This document shows, one piece after another, positions 22,908 to 33,762 of a stretch of 64,000 bases of DNA. Each line of letters begins with the position of its first letter. Positions within the stretch are counted from its first letter, which is position 1. The translations under genes and the position numbers were made by a program. Below the pieces are notes generated by a model that was not told the DNA's origin, made no database searches, and worked only from the letters and a program-made list of their open reading frames with translations. Location of the stretch: NCBI RefSeq assembly GCF_030272615.1, contig NC_081410.1, forward strand, positions 115,827,140 to 115,891,139, given 5' to 3'. This stretch comes from Cryptomeria japonica (Eukaryota; Streptophyta; Pinopsida; Cupressales; Cupressaceae).

Positions 22908-23206
22908 GCATAATGCTTTGGCTTAGGGGGAGTTCTCTTTTGAAATAAAAAATCTTTTACTCTCCCCTGTCTGAGTGGATAATGTCGTTGATCCAACATG
23001 ATTATGTTTAGAGGCTATTCGGTAATCGAAGGCATTTTTCTAACATAATCAATAAGATATTTTTTGGTGAAAAAACCCTAAAAGGAGATTTTTGGCAAGT
23101 TAAGTATCAACTTTTTGAATTCATTCTTTTATTGTTAATTATTTGTGCTTGAGAATATTGTGAATAGTAGAAGAGCAAAAGAGCTAGTGAAGCAGAGCAC
23201 ACAATT

Positions 23207-24661
23207 ATGGAAGTCAAAATGATCATCGGAGAATGTAGCAACGAGTTTCAGGTTTTGGAAAAGGTGTTTCTAGATGAATTCAACCTGGAGAAAATCAGAA
23301 ATGTTGAAGTTGGTCTGAGTGATATTGAGTTGCAGAGAATTAAGGAATTGGAGAACAAAGGTCTGAATCTATGGACAAAATTCCCTTGGTTTGATGATGC
23401 AGAGGTTATCAGAGTGATCCTGAGTCGTGAGCGGGATGACAACATCGTGTTGGATAAACCCTATCCAATCACGAAGGAGGATATCTCAATGATCATTGAT
23501 TTATGCGACACTGGAAATGTTTTGGCTAAAAAGGCGATTAAGAACAAAGAAGTGGAAGCTCTAACCAACATAAAGGGTGATCGTTGGGCATTGATCATTA
23601 ACACGATTATCAACCCTATGGTGAGGTAAGTTGCCTACGACATTTCTTATAAGATCTATTTCAGGAATAGGGAAGGTGCCACTTCAACAATTGCAATATA
23701 TATAGCACATATGCTTATAATGGAAAACAAATCATTCAAATTGTGTGAATTGTTGAGAGAATTATTTGTGAAAAATGTTAAAATTTCAAAAGAGAAAAAT
23801 TAATCTTTCCGGTTTGGCTCATTGCTAGTGTGTTTATTCATGTATTGTCTGGGATCCCTTCCGACAAAAGAAGATGTTATATGGGAATCAGGTGTCCTAG
23901 TTGCAAGGAAGATATTCAGATATTTGAACAATTTGAATAGTAAAGAGGAAGCTTGTAATACATATTTCAAATCTTTTCTGGACATGTGGAGTGTTGGCCC
24001 GATATCCCTTGTTTCCGGTTTTGGAGGTTCTTCCTCTGGAAAGAAGAAAATAAGGCAGTCTATTTATGTTAGTGGTTTGGAGTCAAAGAAAAACAAGGTG
24101 GATCTGAAAGAGGAAGATATTGTTGTGATTGAGGATCTGGAGTCTCTTGTAGCTAGAGGAGATTCAACTATTGCAAAGTAGGAAGCTAGAGAATCAGATG
24201 CTGAATCTAATTTGCTGGAGTTAGTTGGTAGTATGGATGAAATTGAGAAGAGGCAAAATGTGTCTGACTTCAATTAAGTCAGATAGGATTGTAGGTGTTT
24301 TGATGAATCATTTGGTCTGGAATATTATTGACATTGAATATATCAGTAATTTGCTTCCAACATCTCTAAGTGAAGTTCTTAAGGATTAGTTATCTGAGCA
24401 ATGTGTTGAGGCTGGAGTGTCTGAGGTAAAAGGAATGAGGTGCAAAATCTATTGGAGGAATGTGATGATGTGAAGAGAGCTTTATCAATGTGCATTGAGG
24501 ATTTGAGAGATTGTATTCACAATGCCAATAGAGTCTACAGGTACTGTATCTCTTGGCCGATGACTGCAGTGAAGCGCAAAGCCAAAGTCGATGCTATTGA
24601 AGATGTGATGAGTTCTTTAGGCAAATATTTTGACTTTCTGGAAGATAAGGATGGTGAGTAG
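23207..24661 (+). pseudogene. Unrecognised ORF in place of pol (element 2)
   Basis: An ATG at 23207 opens a 140-residue frame. It is followed, with stops and shifts, by open segments at 23822-24181 and 24440-24661, so a protein of about 480 residues is suggested. Readable features are an acidic N-terminus, KPYPITKEDISMIIDLCDTG, then KNKEVEALTNIKGDRWALII, and a hydrophobic SLLVCLFMYCLGSLPTKEDV segment. The C-terminal part is Lys/Glu-rich. I recognise no catalytic motif and cannot name a family. The upstream 300 bp (22908-23206) includes AAAAAACCCTAAAAGGAGA, similar to plant gene leaders, which hints at a captured gene. That origin is inference. Confidence 0.6.
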
Positions 24662-25162
24662 AGGAAAATAATAAACTCTCTTCAAGTTGAACTCTCATTC
24701 CTATAGAGGCAAAGAGAAAATTTTATAAGTATGTTTTGGAAAGTGAAAGAGATTGTTAAAGCAAAGTTGGAGCACTTTTCAACATTGCTTGGTAGTGTAG
24801 TTGAGTATGAACAAACCCATCTACTTCAAACAGTTTCTCCCATGCTATTGATTTGTTAGTAGAATGTAGAAGCCTTTCAGTTAGCATTAAATTGGCCATA
24901 AATTCTTGGAAAGTTCTTCCGGAACTGAAGGAGAAATACAAGCTTATCTTTCCGAAGAAGAGAAGATGGAGGTTCTATATGGTTTGATATTCAATTTTTG
25001 ACATTTTTTGTAGTTGTGTATACACTTTTTCTTTCTTTCTTTTCTTTTCCATCAAAGACATCTTTTGTCCTTGATGTAAAAGGGGGAGAGAGAATTGAGG
25101 TTTTTGGAGATGCATAAGTTAGGGGGAGTTGAGTTATATGTAGATATGTTTTGCCACCAATG

Positions 25163-25176
25163 ACAAAGGGGGAGAT
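25163..25176 (+). promoter_or_regulatory. Polypurine tract of element 2
   Basis: ACAAAGGGGGAGAT directly precedes the TGTTAGAC LTR start. Two similar tracts (AAAGGGGGAGAG near 25078 and TTAGGGGGAG near 25117) lie just upstream. Confidence 0.88.
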
Positions 25177-25759
25177 TGTTAGACTTGTGTGAATATTGTT
25201 GTCATTGATGTCAAACTAGTTATCTGATTTGGACCAGACAACATATGTAGTATATTGAGGTCAATCCAGTTACCCAGTTTGGTCTAGATGTCGTATTCAA
25301 TCGGTATGTGCAGTTTTTTCTATGAGCAAGTGTTGTGTGTCCTAAGACGAATTATAGTAAGATGGAGTGATTTCCGCAAGATCCCTATGTTCGAAATTCT
25401 GAGTTGTGTTTTCTTTGGTCTCGATATCAGTTACGTGTTCTAGTATGAACTATTTTGGTTATGAAAGTTGTATCTCTTTGAGTTTTGTGTTTTGGTATCT
25501 TGGTATGCGTGGAATCTGTATCTTTAGAGTTTGGAGATGTTATGCTTGAATTTTATGATAATAGGTTAGTATCTTTGGGTTTGGATGACCTTATCTGATT
25601 CCGATAATCATGGTATATGCATCGGCAAATGAATTATTAAAAAGGAAGCATGTAAAGATCTTGTGGAGGCCAACGTGGTTGTCTTGTTTATGTTTAAAGT
25701 TTTATTGGATAACGCGTTCATGAGCTAGGCCGACACATTATCCCTGTGTATGTGTCCTT

Positions 25760-25761
<2 letters not shown>

Positions 25762-25817
<56 letters not shown>
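25762..25817. repeat. (AT)n microsatellite in 3' LTR of element 2
   Basis: A pure AT run of about 56 bases is present in the 3' LTR but absent from the 5' LTR, so it arose after insertion. A short GT-rich run follows at 25842-25860. Confidence 0.95.
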
Positions 25818-25820
<3 letters not shown>

Positions 25821-26167
25821 TATAGGATGAATGAGTATTCTAGTATGTGTGTGTGTGAGTGAGTAGCAACAAAGACATCAGAGAAGCAAAGTGAGAAGTA
25901 TGAGTTGTGGACATCGAAGATGGTTGGTACAGAATCAGAGTGCAAATAGTATTGTAGTAATCCTTCACCGGATCTGCTGTAAGGTTTGTGAATTGTGATA
26001 TGAGCTTAACCTTGGAACTGATCTCATGCATTCAAAGATGCAATCTTCTTCAGTTGAATATTTCTTGTTGCAGTGAGCATTCTGACAGTAAGCCAATTTT
26101 GTATCTTTGCAGTGAGCATTCTGGTAGTGAGCCATTTTTGTATTCAAGTAGCGAGCCACCTCTTTTG

Positions 26168-26175
26168 TATAAATA
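26168..26175 (+). promoter_or_regulatory. TATA box in 3' LTR of element 2
   Basis: TATAAATA follows AGCCACCTCTTTTG in the LTR. The same place in the 5' LTR reads TATATAAC. Confidence 0.6.
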
Positions 26176-26435
26176 AGAAGTTATATTCTCTTGAGAGTCA
26201 ACACTCTTTGTGGTTTTTTCCATTTGGTTTTTCCACGTTTAAATTTCGGTATTACTTTTGTGGCTATGTTTTTCATGTTTATTCTGTATTTGTTGTTTTA
26301 TGTGTTTTAAGCATAATTAATGAGTTTGAATTATCAGTAGAAGATTTAAGTTTGGTAAAAAATTTAGAATCTATGGGAATACTAATTCACCCCCCATATT
26401 AGTATTTTGGTTCTTTGAACCAATCCAACATGGAT

Positions 26436-26706
26436 TTATTGAAGATCAAAAGATCAAGATTGGACATTGATATGTACATATAATGCCTTGCTCATATAGG
26501 CAAGGTTGAGAGATATGACTAACTAGGTTTGTGACAAATGAAAAGGTTGAAAAATAGAACTAACTAGGTTGATGACAAATATCTCAATCTTATGAAATGA
26601 GACATCTAGTAATAAAATAGGATAAGATCACATGATACCTAGATTCTTCTAGAAAGATTTCGAACTCCCTAAGTAAGCTGAACTTGTTCCTAATGTTGTT
26701 TGATCA
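26436..26706. other. Unassigned flank
   Basis: This is the continuation of the sequence interrupted by element 2 (joined to 20623-20732). It has a short repeat of AACTAACTAGGTTTGTGACAA form near 26517-26580. No gene is seen. Confidence 0.4.
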
Positions 26707-27820
26707 CAACAACCTATTGTTGTTTTTTTGTAGGGTAAGTTCACAATAATGGTTCCCACTTTCACCCACAAAGGAAAAATGAGGTGGGAGGAAAAAAATT
26801 TCGGAGGGGGTTCGAGCGAAGTGGGGGTGTTCGAACGAACTACCCTTTGGGGTTCGAGCGAAGCCCCCACTTCGCTCAAACCCCCTCTTTCAAGCGAAGC
26901 ACCTTTAATGCTTGTTTATTTTATTTTTCAATTATATTGGGGGGGGTTCAATTGAAACCCCCTTCATTCTAACCCCCCTAAAAATGGGGGGTTCGCTCGA
27001 ACCCCCCTTCGTTCGAACCCCTTTTTTAACACTTCTCTGAAGCTTTCTGCATTTTTTTGCAGATTTTTGGCCTTCAAACCTCTGGTTGAAGGCTGAAATG
27101 GAATGATCTTGACAACCCAAAATGTAGTATTGTAGTCCTCAAAGAAATATTTCCAATGACTATAATTTTATTACATATTGAGTTAATTATGGACTTGTTT
27201 TTTTAATTTTACCAAACATAGGTTTTTTACCAAACAAGAATTTATCTATTCAATGCACTGGGAAAAATAGTAAACTAATTCAAAACAATTCTGAAAAAAT
27301 ATCTATGTCCTAGGTATTGATGTCTTCTTTCTAACAAAAAAATAAAATTGAATTTCGATATATATAGAACAAGTTGTGTTCAAACATACACCTATGTCTA
27401 AAATATAATTAGTCGGACTTCAAAACTTAATAAAATGAAAAATATTCAACATATCACTATCAGACCAACTGCAAGCCCTGGATATTGATGTTACAAACCA
27501 AAATTCGAAAGAATTGAGTTTTTATCATTTATAAAAAAAACGTTATGCATTTTGGGAGGCACATCACTCTTAAAAAATGTAGTTTGCTGTAAAAAACTAC
27601 TTTTCGAGGGAGATGAAAAAAAAAATTGAAAAAAATATATATAGAATCTACAGACAAAATGATACAAATCACTAATTTACATCATCTTCAAATTCTTAAT
27701 AGTTTAAAAGTTATAGTTGTCAGAAGTTGAAGATTATCTAAAATTGTTCATCCTAGTGTCAAAAGTGGCAAAAAAGTGTGAACCATTATTGTGAGTTCAC
27801 CCTGCAACAACCTGTTGCTG
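26707..27820. mobile_element. Candidate terminal-inverted-repeat DNA element (about 1.07 kb)
   Basis: The left end at 26733-26762 (GGGTAAGTTCACAATAATGG then TTCCCACTTT) is repeated in inverse orientation at 27771-27803 with few changes. Directly outside or overlapping both ends is CAACAACCTATTGTTG (26707-26722) and CAACAACCTGTTGCTG (27805-27820), which could be an unusually long target duplication or part of the target. The interior has no transposase, only a CpG-rich palindrome cluster (26811-27017) and AT-rich sequence. This suggests a non-autonomous element. The family is not assigned. Confidence 0.6.
26811..27017. repeat. Cluster of TTCGNNCGAA-type palindromes between G and C runs
   Basis: Ten-base palindromes or near-palindromes occur at 26811, 26830, 26853, 26889, 26947, 26992 and 27008 (TTCGAGCGAA, TTCGAACGAA, TTCAATTGAA, TTCGCTCGAA, TTCGTTCGAA). 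Each is flanked by runs of G or C. Longer hairpins can form, for example GGGGTTCGAGCGAAGCCCCC against CACTTCGCTCAAACCCCC. Confidence 0.75.
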
Positions 27821-28265
27821 ACAAAAACTCTGCGGGGTCCTCCTTGGTTGATCCTTCCTTTGAGGGTCCCAATGATAGCATTACTTAGACCATGGTTTGT
27901 TGTAGGTGGAAGGGGAAGTCTTCCCCCCTCCCCCAAGCCCCTCTTTGTCAAGGCCTACGTGCTTCTCCCCATCCTTGAGCTAGGTTTTGGGTTGTTGCAA
28001 GTTGGACAGGTTTTTTGTTGACCTGTCTAACCTTGTTTTGTTTGGGATTTGTACCCCTAGTTTGTATTTTCTTTTTGCTGCCTATGGGCTATGTATTAAG
28101 GGTCAACACACTTGTTTTTTGCTGCTTTCTTAATAAAAAACATATGATAATGTGTGAGATGGTCCTAAATATGAACAAATTAGGTAATGCACCTTATTCA
28201 CACTACAAAGGGGGAAACCAAATAGGGAACAACCCCATTTACACCAACGCCCAAGGTATTCTCTA
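27821..28265. other. No gene recognised
   Basis: The interval includes CTTCCCCCCTCCCCCAAGCC near 27920 and ends in an A-rich TTAATAAAAAACATATG near 28130. It has the look of the 3' end of an old element, but nothing supports a specific assignment. Confidence 0.35.
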
Positions 28266-28277
28266 GCTTTGATACCA
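28266..28277 (-). promoter_or_regulatory. Orphan initiator-tRNA-type primer site
   Basis: The minus strand reads TGGTATCAAAGC, one base from the initiator tRNA-Met complement, next to a TG (28278, TGTGAGATTTGG) on its outer side. It suggests the end of a minus-strand LTR that would run right from 28278. No paired LTR was found. Confidence 0.45.
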
Positions 28278-29330
28278 TGTGAGATTTGGTTATGGAGATG
28301 CCCCCCCGAGATCAAGAAGGCTTAAGGGAAAGCATAAAGAACTTAGAAGATGAATATGATGGAATAAATTATATTCTAATCAAACAATATAGTATAATAA
28401 TATTATGGACAAGAGATTGATTGATTAGATTACTCATATAAGATCAAAATGTAGGTATATAAGATACACCATTGAGAGATGTAAATATAAAATCAATGTG
28501 GGACTATAGGAGTTGTAGTTACATGTCTAATACATGAGAAAACAAGGAAAGCATAAGTCACATAATGGAAGTTCAACCTACATAAGAAAACTTATCATAA
28601 TGATATATAATGAAATAAAGTTTTTAACTAAATGCAAAAAAAAAATAACGCCCCAATAACTCATCCTATCTAGTATTGCTTACTGTAGCTCCTATATCCA
28701 CACCAACACTTACTACCATTGCCATCCTAGTCGAATAATCAACCTTCTGCTTCAGCACAACAACCAAGGGCTACTATAATGCTCAACTACCAATCATCTA
28801 ATTTGAATAATAAGGTGGCTTAACTTGTTATTTCAAGTTTTCCTTCATATCCTATAAACATGTTTGATATCAATGAGTTACAATTACAATTTGGTAAAAC
28901 ACTTAAGGGATGTACAACACTCATAATAATATAATTATAAGAACCATCTAATCAACTTTAAGACATTCAACCCAATTCTTCTTAGTCACTTGATCATCCA
29001 ATATATCACCCAAACCAAAATCTAATATTTTTAACGAACTTAAATATCACCCAAATGAAAATCTAATATTTTTAATGAACTTAAAAATGTGTGTTAAAAT
29101 TTCTCTTTTGCAGACAATAACAGACATACCAATTTACATAAAAGACACTTCAAGAATTATGTGCAAAGATGAATAAGAATAAACAAAATCTATGGACTAT
29201 CTACATCATTAACCAATTAACTAATCTTATGTTTGGAATATTGTTATTTTTAAGTATTTGAATCAAGGTTTCTATTGGTAAAGTTTCTATTCAAAACACA
29301 TTGATTTAGGTACAACAATAAATGTTTTTG
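28278..29330. other. No gene recognised; possible decayed LTR
   Basis: This is about 1 kb of AT-rich sequence without useful reading frames. It contains a near-duplicate AATATCACCCAAATGAAAATC-type phrase around 29000-29075. Adjacent to an orphan primer site, its first part may be LTR. The rest is unassigned. Confidence 0.35.
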
Positions 29331-29362
29331 ATTAAGATAAGCTGTAAACAAGGCTCGTGACC

Positions 29363-30176
29363 CTATACAAAGGCAAACAAAAAGCTAGATGAAATAGGCC
29401 CCAACAAGCCATAAATTGCAGAGAAGAGAAAGAGGAACAATTGTAGCCACATTGTTGAACAAGACAATAACCCACAAGACAACAACCCACAAGACAATCC
29501 CAAGTTAGGAGGGAGTTCATCTATAGCCACAACATAAGTATGAGAATGGGAAGAGGAAGAAGAAATACCTTTCCTCCTACAAACACTAGTCCATGTAATA
29601 TCATTATCCAATTTCTCATTACAAGGGGAAGCATGAGGAGAAACCCTCAAAGGGCCCATCAAAACACAAAGAGGGACCATCAATTTCATAACACAAACAA
29701 GTGGGGAATCTTCCACATGGATTCCATTAGCTTGAGAGGAACATCAAGGAGGTTCCAAAGATGAAGCTAGGTTTATTTGCAAGGGAGTGTGGGAGGTTCC
29801 ACAATAGAGTTCAAGGTTGTTAGAGTACCAGAAGCAATAGACATGCCCTCATTGTAGGAGTCACTTGATGAATCAAAATCATTGCTAGTTAAGTGGTCAT
29901 TAGTAGCATCCTTCTTACATGTACTAAAGTTCTTGTGACATGAGAGAAGACAATATAGAGCCAAGTGTTCGATGGAGAAGCATTGATGACATCTGAAGGG
30001 GAGACCCTCATAATTAAGAGGTTGAGTCCAAGGCTCATGCACCAGAATGTACACAAATGTGGAGTGCCCCATGAATGAAGTAGAATCATCAACTTGCAAG
30101 AAGTAAACAATAAAGTTACCAACAGCCTCATAAAAAGAAGGCTCCGCAAGCTGAGAGGGTGGTTTGGAAGTCTAAT
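29363..30176 (-). pseudogene. LINE ORF1 relic 1, C-terminal part
   Basis: The minus strand encodes the end of a DUF4283-like domain (TSFMGHSTFVYILV), then YEGLPFRCHQCFSIEH with the full knuckle CHQCFSIEHLALYC (C-x2-C-x4-H-x4-C, about 29949-29990). A Ser/Asp-rich tail follows (29773-29880), and a further open segment 29363-29716. These are the hallmarks of plant L1 ORF1, a nucleic-acid-binding protein. Its N-terminal part continues at 30574 beyond a solo LTR. Frameshifts are present. Confidence 0.83.
30172..30176. repeat. Target-site duplication CTAAT/CTAAC
   Basis: CTAAT before the solo LTR and CTAAC at 30569-30573 after it agree in four of five bases. Confidence 0.6.
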
Positions 30177-30568
30177 TGTTAGAACATAATGTTTTTAACG
30201 GTCATGTCCTTACAAAATTTATATTTAATGTTCTAATATAAGGTTATAAAACCTTATATATTATATGCTTTATAAGCATATCCCATTTGAAATAATTATA
30301 ATCTAATAACTATTAGATTATCAATTATCTATGAATGAAGGTTATTGAAAAGGTGTGATTAGTCAAGTAGTGTCCCCAGGTTCACGCCTATTTTATGATA
30401 GACTACATTTTCTAATTGTTTTAATAAAATGGTGTATCATGGGGTTTCTTACCCAAAAGGGGTTTCCCCATTTATATATTGTGTATGTGTTAATTTATGG
30501 TGGTATGATTCTTAATGCATTTATGTTATTTTATAATGATTAGTATCATAAGATCCTAATTTCTAACA
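30177..30568. repeat. Solo LTR (392 bp) inside LINE ORF1 relic 1
   Basis: The segment begins TGTTAGAACATAATG and ends CCTAATTTCTAACA, mirror-image termini typical of an LTR. It is flanked by a near-perfect 5-bp duplication and exactly interrupts the LINE reading frame. No interior or second LTR is present. Confidence 0.72.
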
Positions 30569-30573
30569 CTAAC

Positions 30574-30720
30574 CCATACCAATTGCATATTTAGTGGATC
30601 AATAAGAGGATTATACGAGGTTGACCAAGGATTGGCAAAGAGAGAGTGCTCCCCCCAAGCCCACAACTTTCCCAATCAAATAACCAAAATGCATAATGAA
30701 TTTTGTATACAAAGAGGTTA
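30574..30720 (-). pseudogene. LINE ORF1 relic 1, N-terminal (DUF4283) part
   Basis: In the minus strand one frame reads NPWSTSYNPLIDPLN followed by MQLVWVRLPNHPL, the classic core of the DUF4283 domain of plant L1 ORF1. The frame leads to the relic on the other side of the solo LTR. The left part of the protein is missing, replaced by gypsy sequence on the right. Confidence 0.8.
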
Positions 30721-30777
30721 AAAATATACTAAGAAAACTACTTATTATGGTTTTCATTTATCTCATTTCAGAGAGTT

Positions 30778-31281
30778 CGTCTCATTAGTTGATTTCATGC
30801 CTAAGGAGAAAAATGGAGCAGGTGTAGATTATACAACTCCTAGTAATACAATAAGAAAAGTTCATATTTTGTTTCTTTTTATCAAGCAAGTACGTGATAT
30901 ACTCTTATATAATAAGTTATTTTCTTTCTTAGATGGATTTGGTTAGTTTAATTAGATTTGGATTTCTCTTGAAATACCTGATAAAACAACTTTCATTTTC
31001 CCTTCAGGAACATTTGCTTATCATCTTATTTCTTCTAGTTTATGTAACACTTAACTTTTTAGAGTGTTTTTTTAGTATTTTTGTTGATTTTCTTCATAAC
31101 TTCATTGAAGTTTATATAAATGATTTTATAGTAAATAATACTTATGAAGAATCTAAAGAAAAAATTGGGAAAGTACTTCATTGGCTTGAGGACCTTAGTC
31201 ATGAAAAGTTTCATATTTTAATATTTGAAAAAATTGTATTAGAACATTATATTTCTCCAAAAGGTATTGAGAACATTATAG
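30778..31281 (+). pseudogene. Old gypsy RT relic, first part
   Basis: On the plus strand, in more than one frame, one reads FSFLDGFG, then PDKTTFIFPSGTFAY, then FIEVYINDFIV (the catalytic MDD-type motif changed to IND), HWLEDLSHEKFHILIFEK and YISPKGIE. This is the RVT_1 palm in the order seen in Athila-like plant gypsy elements. Many substitutions, the lost catalytic Asp and the stops show great age. The relic is cut at 31281 by a copia element and resumes at 37894 with codons that fit. Confidence 0.82.
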
Positions 31282-32587
31282 TGTTGGACATTGCTGCTGC
31301 TAGGATATGTTGTTGTCATTGATGTCAACATATTTCTTTTGCTTTGATAATTGTAGATTGGTTTATTGGGATCATGGTTTGGTTTATGGAATATTTCTAG
31401 TGTTATTACATCTTTCTGTGTTAGTTTCAGTGATCCAGGATGCTTAATTGGTTATACCATATGATCTGGTTTGTAGTTTGTTTTTCTGATGAGTGCTTTG
31501 TAGAGTTCAATATTTCCTCCTGTATATTCTGATGTGATTAGAGCTTAAGATGATATTTTGGGAGATTGTTTGGGATGTTCATATGTATCTTCATTGTAGA
31601 TGGTTCATAATTTTGTGCTCTACAAGTTATCTTTCTTCGTGACAGTTGCTGCTATTTGAGTGTTTTTGAGTTTCAGATGTTGATCGATGAAGATTTGATA
31701 AGTGGTGTTGGTGCAGTTGTTTTTTATGACTCTAACGTGCTTGCTGGTGTTTCCTATTTGTTTTGATGATCTGCATTGATCATTGTGCATGTTCTTGGTG
31801 ATTTTGTTGAACCGCTGATGTTCTTCGTGTTATACAGTATTCTTGGTGGTGTAGCATGTTGCAGTGGATCTTGGTGTGATTTACGGTGGTGTTGCGTGTT
31901 TGAGAATTTTGTTTAGGTCCATGTTATATCATGTATATCATTATATTGGTTCGGTAGTCAACCTTTTTATCATGTGATATCCTTTTGTAATTGTGAATTG
32001 AGGGTTTAGGCAACCTTGTTATCAAGGTTGATGAATTGTATGAATAGGTGGTATAGTCATGCAATTTTGGTGTCAAGGTTGTGTCTGTATTATCAGAGAG
32101 TGGTATATGTGTGAATAAATGGATTCATATTTCGTTGTGATTTATTGAGTAGAGCAAACAAATATGCTTAACTAGAATTGTCATTAGGCATTAGCAGATG
32201 GTATCATTGCAGTTCATTTCTTCCAGATTATAGTCCAAATATTGTTGTAAGTTAGTGAGACTTCCCTGAGGATTGTATCCTTCTGGGTTATTTTATCTTG
32301 AGCAAGTGATCTATAGGAAGTATTCCTAAATGCTGGTGCATTCCCCATTATAATTATTTTCACATACTACTACAAAGTATCATCTTATTGTGGGTAGGTT
32401 CCCACTGTGGTTTTTCCCTTAACTGGGTTTTCCATGTCAAAATCTTGGAGTTGTGTGTTGTGCTATCAATTTTCATACCTTTGTTGTTGCTTCAGTTTAT
32501 CAGATTTGTATTTGTGGATGAATTTGTAGATTTGGTGAAAATTGATTCGCCCCCCCTCTTAGTTTTCCTTCATTGTTGTTGTGAACA
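31282..32587 (+). repeat. 5' LTR of copia element 3
   Basis: The LTR starts TGTTGGACATTGC and ends GTTGTGAACA. It matches 36575-37893. It contains TTGTCATTGATGTCAA at 31313-31328, a degraded TATGAATA box at 32039-32046 and a CGCCCCCCCTCTTAG box near its end. Confidence 0.93.
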
Positions 32588-32589
32588 AT

Positions 32590-32601
32590 TGGTATTAGAG
32601 C
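32590..32601 (+). promoter_or_regulatory. Primer binding site of copia element 3
   Basis: TGGTATTAGAGC lies two bases past the LTR end. It differs from the initiator tRNA-Met complement at one base. Confidence 0.9.
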
Positions 32602-32643
32602 TTGATCCTTTGGAAGAAGCTTAACCGCTTGAGGAGATCCAGG

Positions 32644-33762
32644 ATGACAAGTGGAGGTGTTATCTTTAAGAAGTAGAGTCTGAGATTTGATGGAAGTAAC
32701 TATGATATATGGAAGAACTAGATGGAGGTGCACTTGAGATGTCTTGGAGAAGATTACTAGAAGATTACAAAGAATGCCTATTCTGTTCCTCTGAATGGAC
32801 CGGTTACTGCTAATGAGATCAAGGAAGCTGAAAATAACATCAGAGCGAAGAAAGCATTGCTGAGTGCCTTGACTGATTCAGAAATGACAAATGTAATGGG
32901 ACTTCAGACTGCACATGAGATCTGGGAGAAGCTTGAAACCTTGTATGAAGGAGATAAACAAGTCAAAGTTGCTAAGTTGTAGAGTTTGAAAGGGAAATAT
33001 GAGATGCTGAAGATGAGAGAAGATCTGAGCATAAACACCTTTATGGCTAAGGTGAATGACCTTGTCCTAGGTATTATATGTGTCAGTGGAACCCTTCAAG
33101 AAGATTAAATTGTTGCTAAGGTGCCGAGATCATTGCCTCCTACTTACAAACATAAGGTTTCTACTATTGATGAGATCCAAAGTGTGACTACTGTGACAAG
33201 AGATATGCTAGTTGGAAAGATTGTTGCATTTGAACTGTGCGAGTTTGGTGAATCACATGGAAAGTATGGGACAACATTTAGAGCATCTATATCCAAAAAG
33301 CAGAAGTATGATCCTAAAGAATGCAAAATATCCAGATATGAAAGAGAGAGAAGAGAGATGGAAGAGAAAGAAAGAGAATTGGATGAGCTTGAAGCATTGA
33401 TTGCCCAGAGATTGCCTAAAGGAGCCGGTAAGTATGATGGAAAATTGCCTCTAAAATGTTTCTCTTGCAATAAGATAGGACGTTTTGCTTCTAGATGCCT
33501 AGAGATGTCAAAATATGATAGGCATGATATATTTGATAAGAATGATAGGACTGATAGATATGAAAAGCATGAGAAGTATGATAAGCCTTACAAGCCTAAC
33601 CAGAAGTATAAGCATCTGAAGAACTATTATTATGTTGTTGATGAAGGTGTTACAGATGAAAAATTAAAAGGAGATGAAGTTGTGTTTATCATTATTAAAG
33701 AAGATAGACGAGTCCTTGTTGATTCCACAAGCTGCACTATTAAGGAGAAAGCTTTAGTTGCT
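32644..33762 (+). pseudogene. copia element 3 gag
   Basis: An ATG at 32644 starts a frame with stops at about 32671, 32719 and 32758. It then reads a UBN2-type gag core with EIWEKLETLYEGDKQVKVAK and LKGKYEMLKMREDLSINTF, and continues in the open frame 33121-33921. A single knuckle CFSCNKIGRFASRC has Arg in place of the His, so zinc binding is probably lost. A Tyr/Lys/Asp-rich stretch built on DRYEKHEKYDK follows. The function is particle formation; as read it is broken. Confidence 0.87.

Larger units (their letters stand above)
20733..26430 (+). mobile_element. Complete pol-less copia-type LTR element (5.7 kb)
   Basis: It has paired LTRs, a perfect TGGAT duplication, an initiator tRNA-Met primer site and a polypurine tract. 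The interior (21794-25176) codes for a coiled-coil plus zinc-knuckle gag-like protein and then an unrecognised ORF with its own leader-like sequence. No protease, integrase, RT or RNase H motif is visible on either strand. It must have moved with enzymes supplied in trans. It inserted into an older sequence that carries a minus-strand LTR-like terminus. Confidence 0.9.
25177..26430 (+). repeat. 3' LTR of copia-type element 2
   Basis: This 1254-bp copy of the 5' LTR ends CCAATCCAACA and is followed by TGGAT. It is longer than its partner because of the dinucleotide run at 25762-25817 and adjoining sequence. It keeps TTGTCATTGATGTCAA at 25199-25214 and a TATA box at 26168-26175. Confidence 0.93.

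Noticed and set aside
25718-25945. Open frame with Ile-Tyr repeats
   Set aside because: It is the translation of the AT microsatellite. The same applies to frames at 41827-42027 and 50155-50373.
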